Shown piece by piece: positions 51,942-60,183 of a stretch of DNA of 64,000 nucleotides. The stretch is from Streptomyces sedi (GTDB taxonomy: Bacteria > Actinomycetota > Actinomycetes > Streptomycetales > Streptomycetaceae): contig NZ_VDGT01000015.1 of assembly GCF_006335015.1 (NCBI RefSeq), positions 98,999-162,998 of the forward strand, given 5' to 3'. Both the position numbers and the translations under genes were made by a program. Position 1 is the first letter of the stretch. The number at the start of each line of letters is the position of its first letter. Under the pieces are notes generated by a model. It worked only from the letters and a program-made list of their open reading frames with translations, ran no database searches and was not told where the DNA came from.

Positions 51942-52859
51942 GTGGCGAAGACGAAGAGGGCGAAGCCGGACAGAAACGCCCCGGACGACCGCGAGGCCGA
52001 CCGCGCACCCGACCGCGCGGGCGATGGCGCATCCGACGGCGCGTGGGACGGCGCGAGGCGCCGGGCCGTCGGCGACGAGGTGGCGCTCGACCACCCGAGA
52101 GCCTGGGTCGAGTTCCCCGACCCGGCCGACCCCGAGCAGTACTTCCGCTGCGACCTGACCTGGCTGACCTCCCGCTGGAGCTGCGTCTTCGGCCGCGGCT
52201 GCCAGGGCATCCAGCCGGGCCGCGCCAGCGACGGCTGCTGCACCCTGGGCGCGCACTTCTCCGACGAGGAGGACGAGGAGCGGGTCGCGGGACACGTCGC
52301 CCGACTCACGCCCGAGCAGTGGCAGTTCCACGCGGAGGGCACCGCACGCGAGGGCTGGGTCGAGCTGGACGAGGACGGTGAGCGACGCACCCGCCGCCAC
52401 CTGGGCGCCTGCGTCTTCAACAACCGGCCGGGGTTCGCCGGCGGGCAGGGCTGCGCGCTGCACATCCTGGCGCTCTCCGAGGGGCGCGAGCCGTTGGAGA
52501 CCAAGCCGGACGTCTGCTGGCAGCTGCCGGTGCGCCGCACCTACGAGTGGGTGGAGCAGCCCGACGGCGAGCAGCTGCTGTGCGTCTCCATCGGCGAGTA
52601 CGACCGCAGGGGCTGGGGCGGCGGCGGCCACGACCTGCACTGGTGGTGCACGGGCGCCCCGGCGGCGCACGGCGGCTCCGAGCCGCTGTACGTCGGGTAC
52701 CGCGCCGAGCTGGTCGAGCTGATGGGCAAGGACGGCTACGACCAGCTGGTCGAGCTGTGCGAGGCCAGGCTCGCCGCCCAGCGCGCCACCCCGCCCGGCG
52801 TCCGCCCCCTCCCGCTGCTGGCCCCGCACCCGGCCGACCCGCCCGCGCCCGTCGGCTGA
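51942..52859 (+). CDS. Cys-rich conserved hypothetical protein
   Basis: The 305-residue soluble protein starts with a charged Asp/Arg low-complexity part (about residues 1-45). A Cys-rich domain follows: FRCDLTWLTSRWSCVFGRGCQG, then DGCCTLGAHF, LGACVFNNRPGFAGGQGCALHIL, DVCWQLP and WWCTG. The pattern resembles YkgJ-like putative iron-sulfur or zinc-cluster proteins. Function is unknown, and an ArsA-like or metal-storage role cannot be inferred. A -10-like TACCCT (51929-51934) lies 7 bases before GTG 51942. It sits between ppx and ilvD, an arrangement also found in Streptomyces. Confidence 0.78.
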   Translation: MAKTKRAKPDRNAPDDREADRAPDRAGDGASDGAWDGARRRAVGDEVALDHPRAWVEFPDPADPEQYFRCDLTWLTSRWSCVFGRGCQGIQPGRASDGCCTLGAHFSDEEDEERVAGHVARLTPEQWQFHAEGTAREGWVELDEDGERRTRRHLGACVFNNRPGFAGGQGCALHILALSEGREPLETKPDVCWQLPVRRTYEWVEQPDGEQLLCVSIGEYDRRGWGGGGHDLHWWCTGAPAAHGGSEPLYVGYRAELVELMGKDGYDQLVELCEARLAAQRATPPGVRPLPLLAPHPADPPAPVG

Positions 52860-52883
52860 CGGGCGCCGCGTCCGCCGGCGCGT

Positions 52884-52936
52884 GGTCTCGTTCGAGGGAA
52901 CGCCGGCGTGCGGTCTCGTTCGAGGGAACGCCGGCG
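52884..52936. repeat. Tandem 25-bp repeat with inner palindromes before ilvD
   Basis: The same 25-bp sequence occurs at 52884-52908 and 52912-52936, 28 bp apart. Each copy has the near-palindrome CGTTCGAGGGAACG (CGTTC-N4-GAACG). The repeat ends about 100 bp before the ilvD start, so it could be a two-site operator for ilvD. Confidence 0.7.
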
Positions 52937-53037
52937 GGCCGGGCCTGTCCGGATGCCGGTCTCCCCGTCCGGAAACGGCGGTGCCGGGCGTAGCCTCGTG
53001 AGGGTAGCCGCACCGTCTCGCGAGGAGAGGCATCATC

Positions 53038-54882
53038 ATGGGCAGCTTGAGGTCCCGAACCGTCACCCACGGCCGCAACATGGCGGGCGCCCGCGCCCTC
53101 CTCCGCGCCGCCGGGGTAGCCAGGGAGGACTTCGGGAAGCCGATCATCGCGGTGGCCAACAGCTTCACCGAGTTCGTCCCCGGCCACACCCACCTCCAGC
53201 CCGTCGGCCGGATCGTCTCGGAGGCGATCAAGGAAGCGGGCGGCGTTCCCCGCGAGTTCAACACGATCGCCGTGGACGACGGCATCGCCATGGGCCACGG
53301 CGGGATGCTCTACTCCCTGCCGTCCCGCGACCTGATCGCCGACTCCGTCGAGTACATGGTGGAGGCGCACTGCGCCGACGCCCTGATCTGCATCTCCAAC
53401 TGCGACAAGATCACGCCCGGGATGCTGATGGCCGCGATGCGGCTCAACATCCCGACGGTCTTCGTCTCCGGCGGCCCGATGGAGTCCGGCACCACCACGC
53501 TGGTGGACGGCACCGTCCGGAAGCTCGACCTGGTCAGCGCCATGTCGGAGGCGGTCAACGACTCCGTCTCCGACGAGGACATGGCCAGGATCGAGGAGAA
53601 CGCCTGTCCGACCTGCGGCTCCTGTTCCGGCATGTTCACCGCCAACTCGATGAACTGCCTCACCGAGGCGATCGGCCTCTCCCTCCCCGGCAACGGCTCG
53701 GTGCTGGCCACCCACACCGCGCGCCGCGCGCTCTACGAGGACGCCGGCCGCACGGTCGTCGAGATCACCCGCCGCTTCTACGAGGAGGACGACGCCTCGG
53801 TGCTGCCGCGCGCGGTCGGCTCCCGCGCGGCCTTCGAGAACGCGATGGCGCTGGACATCGCCATGGGCGGCTCCACCAACACCATCCTCCACCTGCTCGC
53901 CGCGGCGGAGGAGGCGGAGCTGGACTTCCGACTCCAGCACATCGACGCGCTCTCGCGTCAGCTGCCCTGCCTCTCCAAGGTGGCGCCCAACGGCAGCTAC
54001 TACATGGAGGACGTGCACCGCGCCGGCGGCATCCCCGCGATCCTCGGCGAGCTGTACCGGGCGGGGCTGCTCAACGAGGACGTGCACTCGGTGCACAGCG
54101 CGACGCTCGCCGACTGGCTCAAGACCTGGGACATCAGGGGCGGTTCGCCGTCGCCCGAGGCGGTCGAGCTGTTCCACGCGGCGCCGGGCTGTGTCCGTTC
54201 CGCCGAGGCGTTCTCCCAGTCCGAACGGTGGGAGACCCTGGACAGCGACGCCGAGAAGGGCTGCATCAGGGACGTCGCGCACGCCTACTCGACCGAGGGC
54301 GGGCTGGCGGTGCTCTTCGGCAACCTCGCCGAGGACGGCTGCGTGGTGAAGACCGCGGGCGTCGACGAGTCGATCTGGACCTTCGAGGGGCCGGCGGTCG
54401 TCGTCGAATCCCAGGAGGAGGCCGTGGAGGCGATCCTCACCAAGCGGGTCAAGGAGGGCGACGTGGTCGTCGTCCGCTACGAGGGCCCCAAGGGCGGCCC
54501 CGGGATGCAGGAGATGCTGTACCCGACCTCCTACCTCAAGGGACGCGGCCTGGGCGCCAAGTGCGCGCTGATCACCGACGGCCGGTTCTCCGGCGGCACG
54601 TCGGGGCTCTCGCTCGGCCATGTCTCGCCGGAGGCGGCGGCCGGCGGCACGATCGCGCTGGTGCGCGACGGCGACCCGATCCGCATCGACATCCCCGGGC
54701 GTGCGCTCGAACTGAAGGTCGCGGACGACGAGTTGGCGCGGCGCCGGGCCGAGCTCGACGGGCGGTACGCGCCGGTCGCGCGCGAACGGAAGGTCTCGCT
54801 GGCGCTGCGCGCCTACGCGGCGATGGCCACCAGCGCGGACCGCGGCGCGGTCCGCGACCTCGACGCCCTGGAACGGGGGTAG
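53038..54882 (+). CDS. ilvD: Dihydroxy-acid dehydratase
   Basis: IlvD dehydrates dihydroxy acids in the valine, isoleucine and pantoate-precursor pathways. The 614-residue protein is of the long E. coli-like type, with VPGHTHLQP in place of the first cysteine region of the [2Fe-2S] class. Cluster cysteines are seen in ISNCDKITPGML and NACPTCGSCSGMFTANSMNC. C-terminal YEGPKGGPGMQEMLYPTSYLKG and DGRFSGGTSGLSLGHVSPEA are intact. The ribosome binding site GAGGAGAGG precedes the ATG. A tandem palindromic repeat lies upstream (52884-52936). Confidence 0.97.
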   Translation: MGSLRSRTVTHGRNMAGARALLRAAGVAREDFGKPIIAVANSFTEFVPGHTHLQPVGRIVSEAIKEAGGVPREFNTIAVDDGIAMGHGGMLYSLPSRDLIADSVEYMVEAHCADALICISNCDKITPGMLMAAMRLNIPTVFVSGGPMESGTTTLVDGTVRKLDLVSAMSEAVNDSVSDEDMARIEENACPTCGSCSGMFTANSMNCLTEAIGLSLPGNGSVLATHTARRALYEDAGRTVVEITRRFYEEDDASVLPRAVGSRAAFENAMALDIAMGGSTNTILHLLAAAEEAELDFRLQHIDALSRQLPCLSKVAPNGSYYMEDVHRAGGIPAILGELYRAGLLNEDVHSVHSATLADWLKTWDIRGGSPSPEAVELFHAAPGCVRSAEAFSQSERWETLDSDAEKGCIRDVAHAYSTEGGLAVLFGNLAEDGCVVKTAGVDESIWTFEGPAVVVESQEEAVEAILTKRVKEGDVVVVRYEGPKGGPGMQEMLYPTSYLKGRGLGAKCALITDGRFSGGTSGLSLGHVSPEAAAGGTIALVRDGDPIRIDIPGRALELKVADDELARRRAELDGRYAPVARERKVSLALRAYAAMATSADRGAVRDLDALERG

Positions 54883-54991
54883 CCCTGCCGGGCGGGCTCG
54901 GGTGTGCGGGTGGGTAGTCCCGCGCGCCCCTGGATTGGGTTGGCGTGGTCGGTCGGGTGCCGGTCCACGCGCGGTCGGTGACGGCCTGGTT

Positions 54992-55115
54992 GGGGGCGCG
55001 GGGAACTGCGCGGTGCATTCGTGGCGGGCCGCGGTCGACTGTTCACGTGCGTGGCTTGGGTGGGTGGTCGTCCTCGCCCCGGCGGCCGGTTGCTCGCGCA
55101 GTTCCCCGCGCCCCT
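54992..55115. repeat. Full 124-bp intergenic repeat element, second complete copy
   Basis: This copy has the same length as that at 14138-14261, with inverted ends (54992-55012 and 55095-55115) differing by one base at the outer end of the left arm. The inner TGGCGGGCC...GGTCGACTG and GGTGGTCGTCCTCG blocks are also present. It separates ilvD from the convergent kinase gene (54883-55140), with no gene in between. Confidence 0.85.
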
Positions 55116-55140
55116 TCCACGCCGGTGGGCGGTCGTCCCG

Positions 55141-57378
55141 CTACCCGCGGGGCACCGCGTACAGCGTGTTGCCGAGCGTGGGGACGAACACCGCCTCGTC
55201 GCCGACCGCGGGCCGCGGCGGGGACGCGTCGCTGCCGGGGCCCGGCGTTCCCGGGTGCGGCTCGCCGGCGCCCAGCGGTTCGCCGTCCTCCGCCGAGAAC
55301 CGGTGCAGCGCGCCCTCCCGGTCGGAGAGATGGAGCACCCCGTCGGCCAGCGTCGGCGGCGACGCGATCTGTACGCCGGTCGACCGGTGCCAGCGCACCT
55401 CGCCGGCCGCCGGGTCGACGGCGGTGAGCAGGCCACCGATGCTGGAGACGTAGAGCGTTCCCTCGGCCAACACCGTGCGGGGCTCGGTCGGTTCCGGCAG
55501 TTCCGTCCTGGTCCACTCGCGGGTGGCGAGGTCGAGCCGCCAGACCGCGTTGATCACCGGCAGGTCCACGTCCCACTCCTCGAAGTACGCGGCCTCGTCG
55601 TCCATTCCGATCCCGTGGAGCAGCCCCGGAACCTCCTCCGGCGGTGCCAGCGGCGTGGACCACAGCGACCGCCCGTTCTCCGAGAGCAGTTCGAGCCGCG
55701 GGGCCTGTCCGCTCTCGTCCTCCCTGCTCGCGGCCAGGAAACGCGTGCCGTGCCCGAGCAGGTCGGTGAGGTAGCGGCCGGGCTCCTCCCAACTCCCCAA
55801 CGGTTCCGGCCCGTCGGCGGAGTAGAAGCGCACCGTGCTGTCGCCGTTGCGGAACGCCATCGCCTCGTCGCCGACGGCCAGCGTGTCGCCCAGCTCGGGG
55901 GCGTCGATCCGCCAACGCACCTCTCCGGTGGCCGGGTCGAGCGCCGCGAGGCCGCCCTCGGACGCGGCGAGGACGTTCTCGCCGACGGCCGTCGCGTTCG
56001 GCCAGGGGCCGCCGGCGCGCGGGCCGTTGAACCGCCACCGTTCCTCGCCGTCCGCGTCGAGCGTCCACGCGAACTGGCCGGCCGCCGAGCACAGCACGCC
56101 GCCGTCGGTGGCCGGTTCGCAGACGACGCCCTCGGTGGGCGCGTCGCGCACGCCCCAGTCCCGCAGGTCGACCTCCCAGGGCTCGGGCGGGGCCTGGCCC
56201 TCCCACGTTGACGGGTCCGACGTGTCCGACGGGTCCGAAGGGGCCGCGCTCGGGTCCCCGCCGCCGGGGTCGCCGTCGTCCGAGGCCCGGAACAGCCAGA
56301 GCGCGGTGGCCGCCGCACCCGCCGCCACCAGCGCCACCGCGGCTATCGCCCCGCGCCGCGCGCGCCCGCCGCGCCCCTTGCCGCCGCGCACGCCGGCGTT
56401 CACGCCGGGGCGTGTGCCGCGCCGCGAGCCCGCGCCCGTTCCCCCGGTGCCCGTTCCGGTGCCGGTGCCCGTTTCCCTCGCGCCGGTGCCCGGCTCCGCC
56501 GGTCCCGCGCCGCGCCAGACCGGCGAATCGCGGACGCCGGCGGCCTGCGCGCGGGTGTCGGCCCAGGCCGCCATCCGCAGCACCGCCGCGACGCCCGGCC
56601 GCTGTTCGGGGTCCTTGACCAGGCACAACCCGACCAGGTCCCGCAGCGAATCCGGCACGTCGCTCAGGTCCGGCTCCTCGTGCACCACCCGGTAGGCCAC
56701 CGCCAGCGGGTCGCCGCCCGCCGTGCCGTCCGTGTCGAACGGGCTGTGCCCCGTCACCGCGTAGGCCACCACGGCGCCCAGCGCGAACACGTCGGCCGCC
56801 GCCGTCACCTCGGCGTCGCCGGTCAGCTGCTCGGGCGCCATGAACGGCGGCGAGCCGAGCACCGCGCCGTCCTCCGTGAGCCGGTGCCCGTCGTCCAACG
56901 CGCGGGAGATGCCGAAGTCGATGACCCGCACCCCGTCCTCGGCGAGCAGCACGTTGCCCGGCTTCAGGTCGCGGTGGACCAGCCCGCAGCGGTGGATGTC
57001 GAGCAGCGCCTCGGCCAGCTCCGCGCCGACCCCGGCCGCCTCCCTGGGCGCCAACGGGCCGTCGCGGTCTATCCGTTCGGTCAGCGAGCCGCCCGGAACG
57101 TAGAGGGTGGCCAGCCACGGCGGGTCGCCGTCCGGGTCCGCGTCCACCACCGGCGCGGTGAACGCGCCGCTGACCCGCCGCGCGGCGGCCACCTCGCGGC
57201 GGAACCTGGCGCGGAAGCCCGGGTTCTCCACGTACTCGCGCCGGATCACCTTGATCGCGACCCGCCGGCCGGCGACCGTGCGGCCCAGGTGGACGACGCC
57301 CATGCCGCCGCTGCCCAGCCGGCGTTCGATGACGTAGTCACCGATGCGTTCGGGTCTGGTCTCGCGGCCGTCAGCCAT
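55141..57378 (-). CDS. Receptor-type Ser/Thr protein kinase with PQQ-like beta-propeller
   Basis: The 745-residue kinase has a Hanks-type N-terminal domain: glycine loop LGSGGMGVVHLG, catalytic Lys43 (VAIKVI), HRDLKPGN (Asp near 136), DFG near 153 and GSPPFMAPEQL. The juxtamembrane linker is Gly/Thr-rich (GTGTGTGTGG), then a transmembrane helix lies at about 338-358. The extracellular part is a PQQ/WD-type propeller of repeated units such as ALDPATGEVRWRI and AVDPAAGEVRWHR. It looks like a complete active kinase sensing an external ligand, which is unknown. ATG 57378 follows GGGGGAG. Confidence 0.93.
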   Translation of the reverse strand: MADGRETRPERIGDYVIERRLGSGGMGVVHLGRTVAGRRVAIKVIRREYVENPGFRARFRREVAAARRVSGAFTAPVVDADPDGDPPWLATLYVPGGSLTERIDRDGPLAPREAAGVGAELAEALLDIHRCGLVHRDLKPGNVLLAEDGVRVIDFGISRALDDGHRLTEDGAVLGSPPFMAPEQLTGDAEVTAAADVFALGAVVAYAVTGHSPFDTDGTAGGDPLAVAYRVVHEEPDLSDVPDSLRDLVGLCLVKDPEQRPGVAAVLRMAAWADTRAQAAGVRDSPVWRGAGPAEPGTGARETGTGTGTGTGGTGAGSRRGTRPGVNAGVRGGKGRGGRARRGAIAAVALVAAGAAATALWLFRASDDGDPGGGDPSAAPSDPSDTSDPSTWEGQAPPEPWEVDLRDWGVRDAPTEGVVCEPATDGGVLCSAAGQFAWTLDADGEERWRFNGPRAGGPWPNATAVGENVLAASEGGLAALDPATGEVRWRIDAPELGDTLAVGDEAMAFRNGDSTVRFYSADGPEPLGSWEEPGRYLTDLLGHGTRFLAASREDESGQAPRLELLSENGRSLWSTPLAPPEEVPGLLHGIGMDDEAAYFEEWDVDLPVINAVWRLDLATREWTRTELPEPTEPRTVLAEGTLYVSSIGGLLTAVDPAAGEVRWHRSTGVQIASPPTLADGVLHLSDREGALHRFSAEDGEPLGAGEPHPGTPGPGSDASPPRPAVGDEAVFVPTLGNTLYAVPRG

Positions 57379-57508
57379 GCGACTCCCCCTGGAGTGGCTC
57401 GGTACCGGTCGCACACGGGGCGTTTCGGTCCCTCGTGGTGCGCCGTGGGACAGAGTACTTCCGTGGGGGGCGTGACCCGGCGCGGTCACCACGGAGATAA
57501 TCGACCAC

Positions 57509-58036
57509 ATGTCCAAGTCTGTGCGGCCCACCGCCCCTTCGCCCGCGTCGGAGAGCGCGGCCCAGCCCCTGAGCGAGCCGCGCCCGGAGCGGATCCGGTT
57601 CTACGGCACCAGCTGGGTGGACCGCTCCGGCGGCTACCGGCTGCGACGCGTCGTCCTCTTCACCGGCGCCCTGGTGGGGACCGTCGCCGGCGCGCTGCTG
57701 CTGACCGTGGGATACGGCGGGATGAGCGGGGCCGAGACCCCGGGGTGGCTGAGCGCGCTGGTCGCGCTCGCGTTCGCCATCTGCACGGCGCTGGCCTTCA
57801 CCCGCCAGTGGCTGCGGTACACCAGGCCGGCGCCGGACACGGGGGTGGACGAGGCGGCGTTCCGCTCCATCAACGTGGTCGGCTTCGTCGGGGTGCTGCT
57901 CGCCTACGCCCTGCGTGGCGCGGTCGAGGCGCCGGGGGAGCGGCTGGCGCGCGCCAGCCACGAGGAGGCGTTGGAGCGGCACCGCCGGCTGGTGGCGAAG
58001 CGTTCCCGCAACCCGGCGCGCCGCAAGCGGCGTTGA
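57509..58036 (+). CDS. Small membrane protein, hypothetical
   Basis: The 175-residue protein has a disordered N-terminus, then RIRFYGTSWVDRSGGYRLRR and three hydrophobic segments (about residues 48-68, 80-100 and 122-140). A basic C-terminal tail follows (HRRLVAKRSRNPARRKRR). No family is recognised. A near-consensus -10 GATAAT (57496-57501) lies 7 bases before the ATG, a leaderless layout. It is divergent from the kinase gene (131 bp between starts), so the two may share control. Confidence 0.75.
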   Translation: MSKSVRPTAPSPASESAAQPLSEPRPERIRFYGTSWVDRSGGYRLRRVVLFTGALVGTVAGALLLTVGYGGMSGAETPGWLSALVALAFAICTALAFTRQWLRYTRPAPDTGVDEAAFRSINVVGFVGVLLAYALRGAVEAPGERLARASHEEALERHRRLVAKRSRNPARRKRR

Positions 58037-58260
58037 CGGATCCACGCGATGTTGACGGCCCCCTCGGGGAACCCCGAGCCGCGTCTCAGGGGTGCTTCAG
58101 GGGGAACCCTCAGCGGCCCCTGGCATGTGTCAGCTTTTCTTGACGCGTGCCCTTCGCCGCTGGACGCTGGTCACAGAAGAACGGCACGACCACGTCGGCC
58201 GCGCGGGGCGCTCGACGCCCCGGGCCGGTCCGGCGGCGATCGGGGCCGGAGAGGAGTCGC

Positions 58261-58608
58261 GTGTCCCGGAACGACGCGGACGCCGAGTCCGACGGTGATC
58301 ACCTGCTGAAGGTGCTGGGCGCGCTCAACAACCCGCACCGGCTGCGGATCGTCGCCGCGCTCACCCACGACCGGAACTACGTGAGCAGGCTGGCCAGGGA
58401 GACCGGGATCAGCCGGCCGCTGCTGCACATGCACCTCCAACGTCTGGAGGCCGCCGGGCTGGTCACCAGCACCCTGGAGCTCTCGGACGACGGCAAGGCC
58501 ATGCGCTTCTACGAAGTCACCCCGTTCGTGTACCAGCTCACCCCCGACAGCATCGCCCTGGCCACCGAGACACTCAGCCGGAGCGGGCAGAGAGAGGAAA
58601 CGCGGTGA
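58261..58608 (+). CDS. ArsR-like winged-helix transcriptional regulator
   Basis: The 115-residue protein is a winged-helix regulator: LLKVLGALNNPHRLRIVAALTHDRNYVSRLARETGISRPLLHMHLQRLEAAGLV, with a wing LELSDDGKAMRFYEV, in the ArsR/HTH_20 manner. No metal-binding Cys pairs are present, so a metal sensor is unlikely. GTG 58261 follows GGAGAGGAG. Its stop overlaps the next start (GTGA), coupling it to a small membrane protein. The upstream 58037-58260 holds no gene that can be supported. Confidence 0.85.
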   Translation: MSRNDADAESDGDHLLKVLGALNNPHRLRIVAALTHDRNYVSRLARETGISRPLLHMHLQRLEAAGLVTSTLELSDDGKAMRFYEVTPFVYQLTPDSIALATETLSRSGQREETR

Positions 58609-58895
58609 ACGACACCCTGGCCTCCCAGGCGGCCAGCGAACCCGCCGCCGTCTGGGCGGCGGCCCTGGGCACCGGAGGCGTCTTCGTCCTGATGATCGTC
58701 GTGGTGTGGCAGATCGCCGCCACCTGGCGGGCCAGGATGCTGGCCGGCCGCGAGGAGGAGTACCGCAGGCTCGCCACCAAGTACGCCGAACTGCTGGAGG
58801 ACAACACGGAGATCCTCCGCCGCTACACCGACGAACTGGCGCAGGTCCGCACCTCCGTCGGCTCCGTCGAGCGGATGATGCGCGAGGTGGACTGA
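58605..58895 (+). CDS. Small membrane protein with coiled coil
   Basis: The 96-residue protein has one transmembrane helix (about residues 20-42, GTGGVFVLMIVVVWQIAATW). A cytoplasmic coiled coil follows (AGREEEYRRLATKYAELLEDNTEILRRYTDELAQVRTSVGSVERMMREV, in parts about 47-95). It overlaps the winged-helix regulator by 4 bases. A small membrane partner coupled to a regulator could hold the regulator at the membrane; this is inference from arrangement only. Confidence 0.8.
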   Translation: MNDTLASQAASEPAAVWAAALGTGGVFVLMIVVVWQIAATWRARMLAGREEEYRRLATKYAELLEDNTEILRRYTDELAQVRTSVGSVERMMREVD

Positions 58896-59086
58896 GCGCC
58901 GCCGCCCCGCGTGACGACCGCGCGACGACCGCGCCTCGACCGCGCCGGGCCGGGGTGGACGAACGGACCCCGCCGTCGCACACCGACCCGCCGCCCGTTC
59001 TTCCGCTCACCTTCACACCCGCCTTCCCGACCGTTTTCGACGGTTCCCGACCGTTTCCGTGACCCACCTCCCCTGGAGGAGTTCCC

Positions 59087-59239
59087 ATGCGCGCCCTGCA
59101 CCGCCTGGTCCGCATCGTGCGGCCGGCCCAGCCCAACGGCGAGTACGACAACCGCGGCTTCCCCCGGGAGCACCACCGCCCCGAGGACCGCCCGACCCCG
59201 AAGCACCCTGGTACGGAAGGGGACGTTGAGGGAGGCTGA
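59087..59239 (+). CDS. 50-residue peptide gene upstream of a methyltransferase
   Basis: This short frame encodes a 50-residue peptide starting MRALHRLVRIVRPAQPNG, with a basic helical start and a hydrophilic His/Pro/Glu tail ending EGDVEGG. A strong CTGGAGGAG lies 6 bases before the ATG, and the stop is 5 bases before the methyltransferase start, whose own ribosome binding site lies inside the peptide's last codons. It is probably translated and may couple translation of the methyltransferase. No homologue is recognised. Confidence 0.6.
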   Translation: MRALHRLVRIVRPAQPNGEYDNRGFPREHHRPEDRPTPKHPGTEGDVEGG

Positions 59240-59244
59240 GGTCC

Positions 59245-60021
59245 ATGCGGACCTCTGACTTCGCCACCTCGTTCAACGCCGTCGCCGCCGAGTACGCCGC
59301 CGCCCGCCCCGACTATCCGCCCGCCCTCTACGACGCGCTGGAGGAGTGCTTCGGCCGTCCGTTGGCCGACGCCCACGCGCTGGACGTGGGCGCCGGCACC
59401 GGCAAGGCCACCCGCGGCCTCAGCGAGCGGGGCGTCCGGGTCACCGCCGTCGAGCCGGGCGAGGGCATGGCCGCCCAACTCGCCACCGCCTCCCCCGGCG
59501 TGCCGCTGGTGCGCGCGGTGGGGGACGCCCTCCCGTTCGCCGACGGCAGCGCCGACCTGATCACCTACGCCCAGGCGTGGCACTGGACCAGACCCGAGGC
59601 CGCGCTGCCCGAGGCGCTGCGGGTACTGCGCCCCGAGGGCGGCCTGGCGCTCTGGTGGAACACCAACGACCGCTCCGTCGGCTGGATCGACGAGCAGGTA
59701 ACCCGCTTGCGGCGGCGCCTGCCGCAGCACGGCGCGCACGACGTGACCCGCGTCATCGGCCGCCATCTGGCCGCGCTCGAACCCGCGCTCCGCCCCCTCT
59801 ACCGCGAGGTCGCCTGGAGCCGCACCGTCCCGATCGCCACCCATCTGGCCAACCTCGCGACCCACTCCCAGTTCGCCGTGCTGGACCAGGCCGAGACCCG
59901 CCCGGTGCTCGCCGAGGAGGAGGCCATCGTCGGCGAACTCTTCCCCGACGGCCTGGTGGAGGAGCCCTACATCGTGCGGCTGACCTATCTCCCGCGACCG
60001 AACGCGCTCACCACCGACTGA
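59245..60021 (+). CDS. Class I SAM-dependent methyltransferase
   Basis: The 258-residue Methyltransf_11-type protein has motif I LDVGAGTGKATR (about residues 45-56), acidic VTAVEPGEGM and a later PFADGSADLITYAQAWHW. The substrate is unknown; the family includes small-molecule methyltransferases. It lies 5 bases after the small peptide gene and upstream of proC, without evident operon linkage to the latter (about 150 bp between). Confidence 0.9.
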   Translation: MRTSDFATSFNAVAAEYAAARPDYPPALYDALEECFGRPLADAHALDVGAGTGKATRGLSERGVRVTAVEPGEGMAAQLATASPGVPLVRAVGDALPFADGSADLITYAQAWHWTRPEAALPEALRVLRPEGGLALWWNTNDRSVGWIDEQVTRLRRRLPQHGAHDVTRVIGRHLAALEPALRPLYREVAWSRTVPIATHLANLATHSQFAVLDQAETRPVLAEEEAIVGELFPDGLVEEPYIVRLTYLPRPNALTTD

Positions 60022-60183
60022 GAACGCACGGCCGCGGCGCGCTCGCTGCCCGGTTCTGACCGACACCCGGACGTTTCGACGCCCGACGCCCGCCCGGTGC
60101 GAGGATGACGGCGTGAACGGGGGCGACGCTCGTCCGGTGCGTCGTCGCGTACGGACGTTGATGCGGAGCGGGTGAGCCACGGA

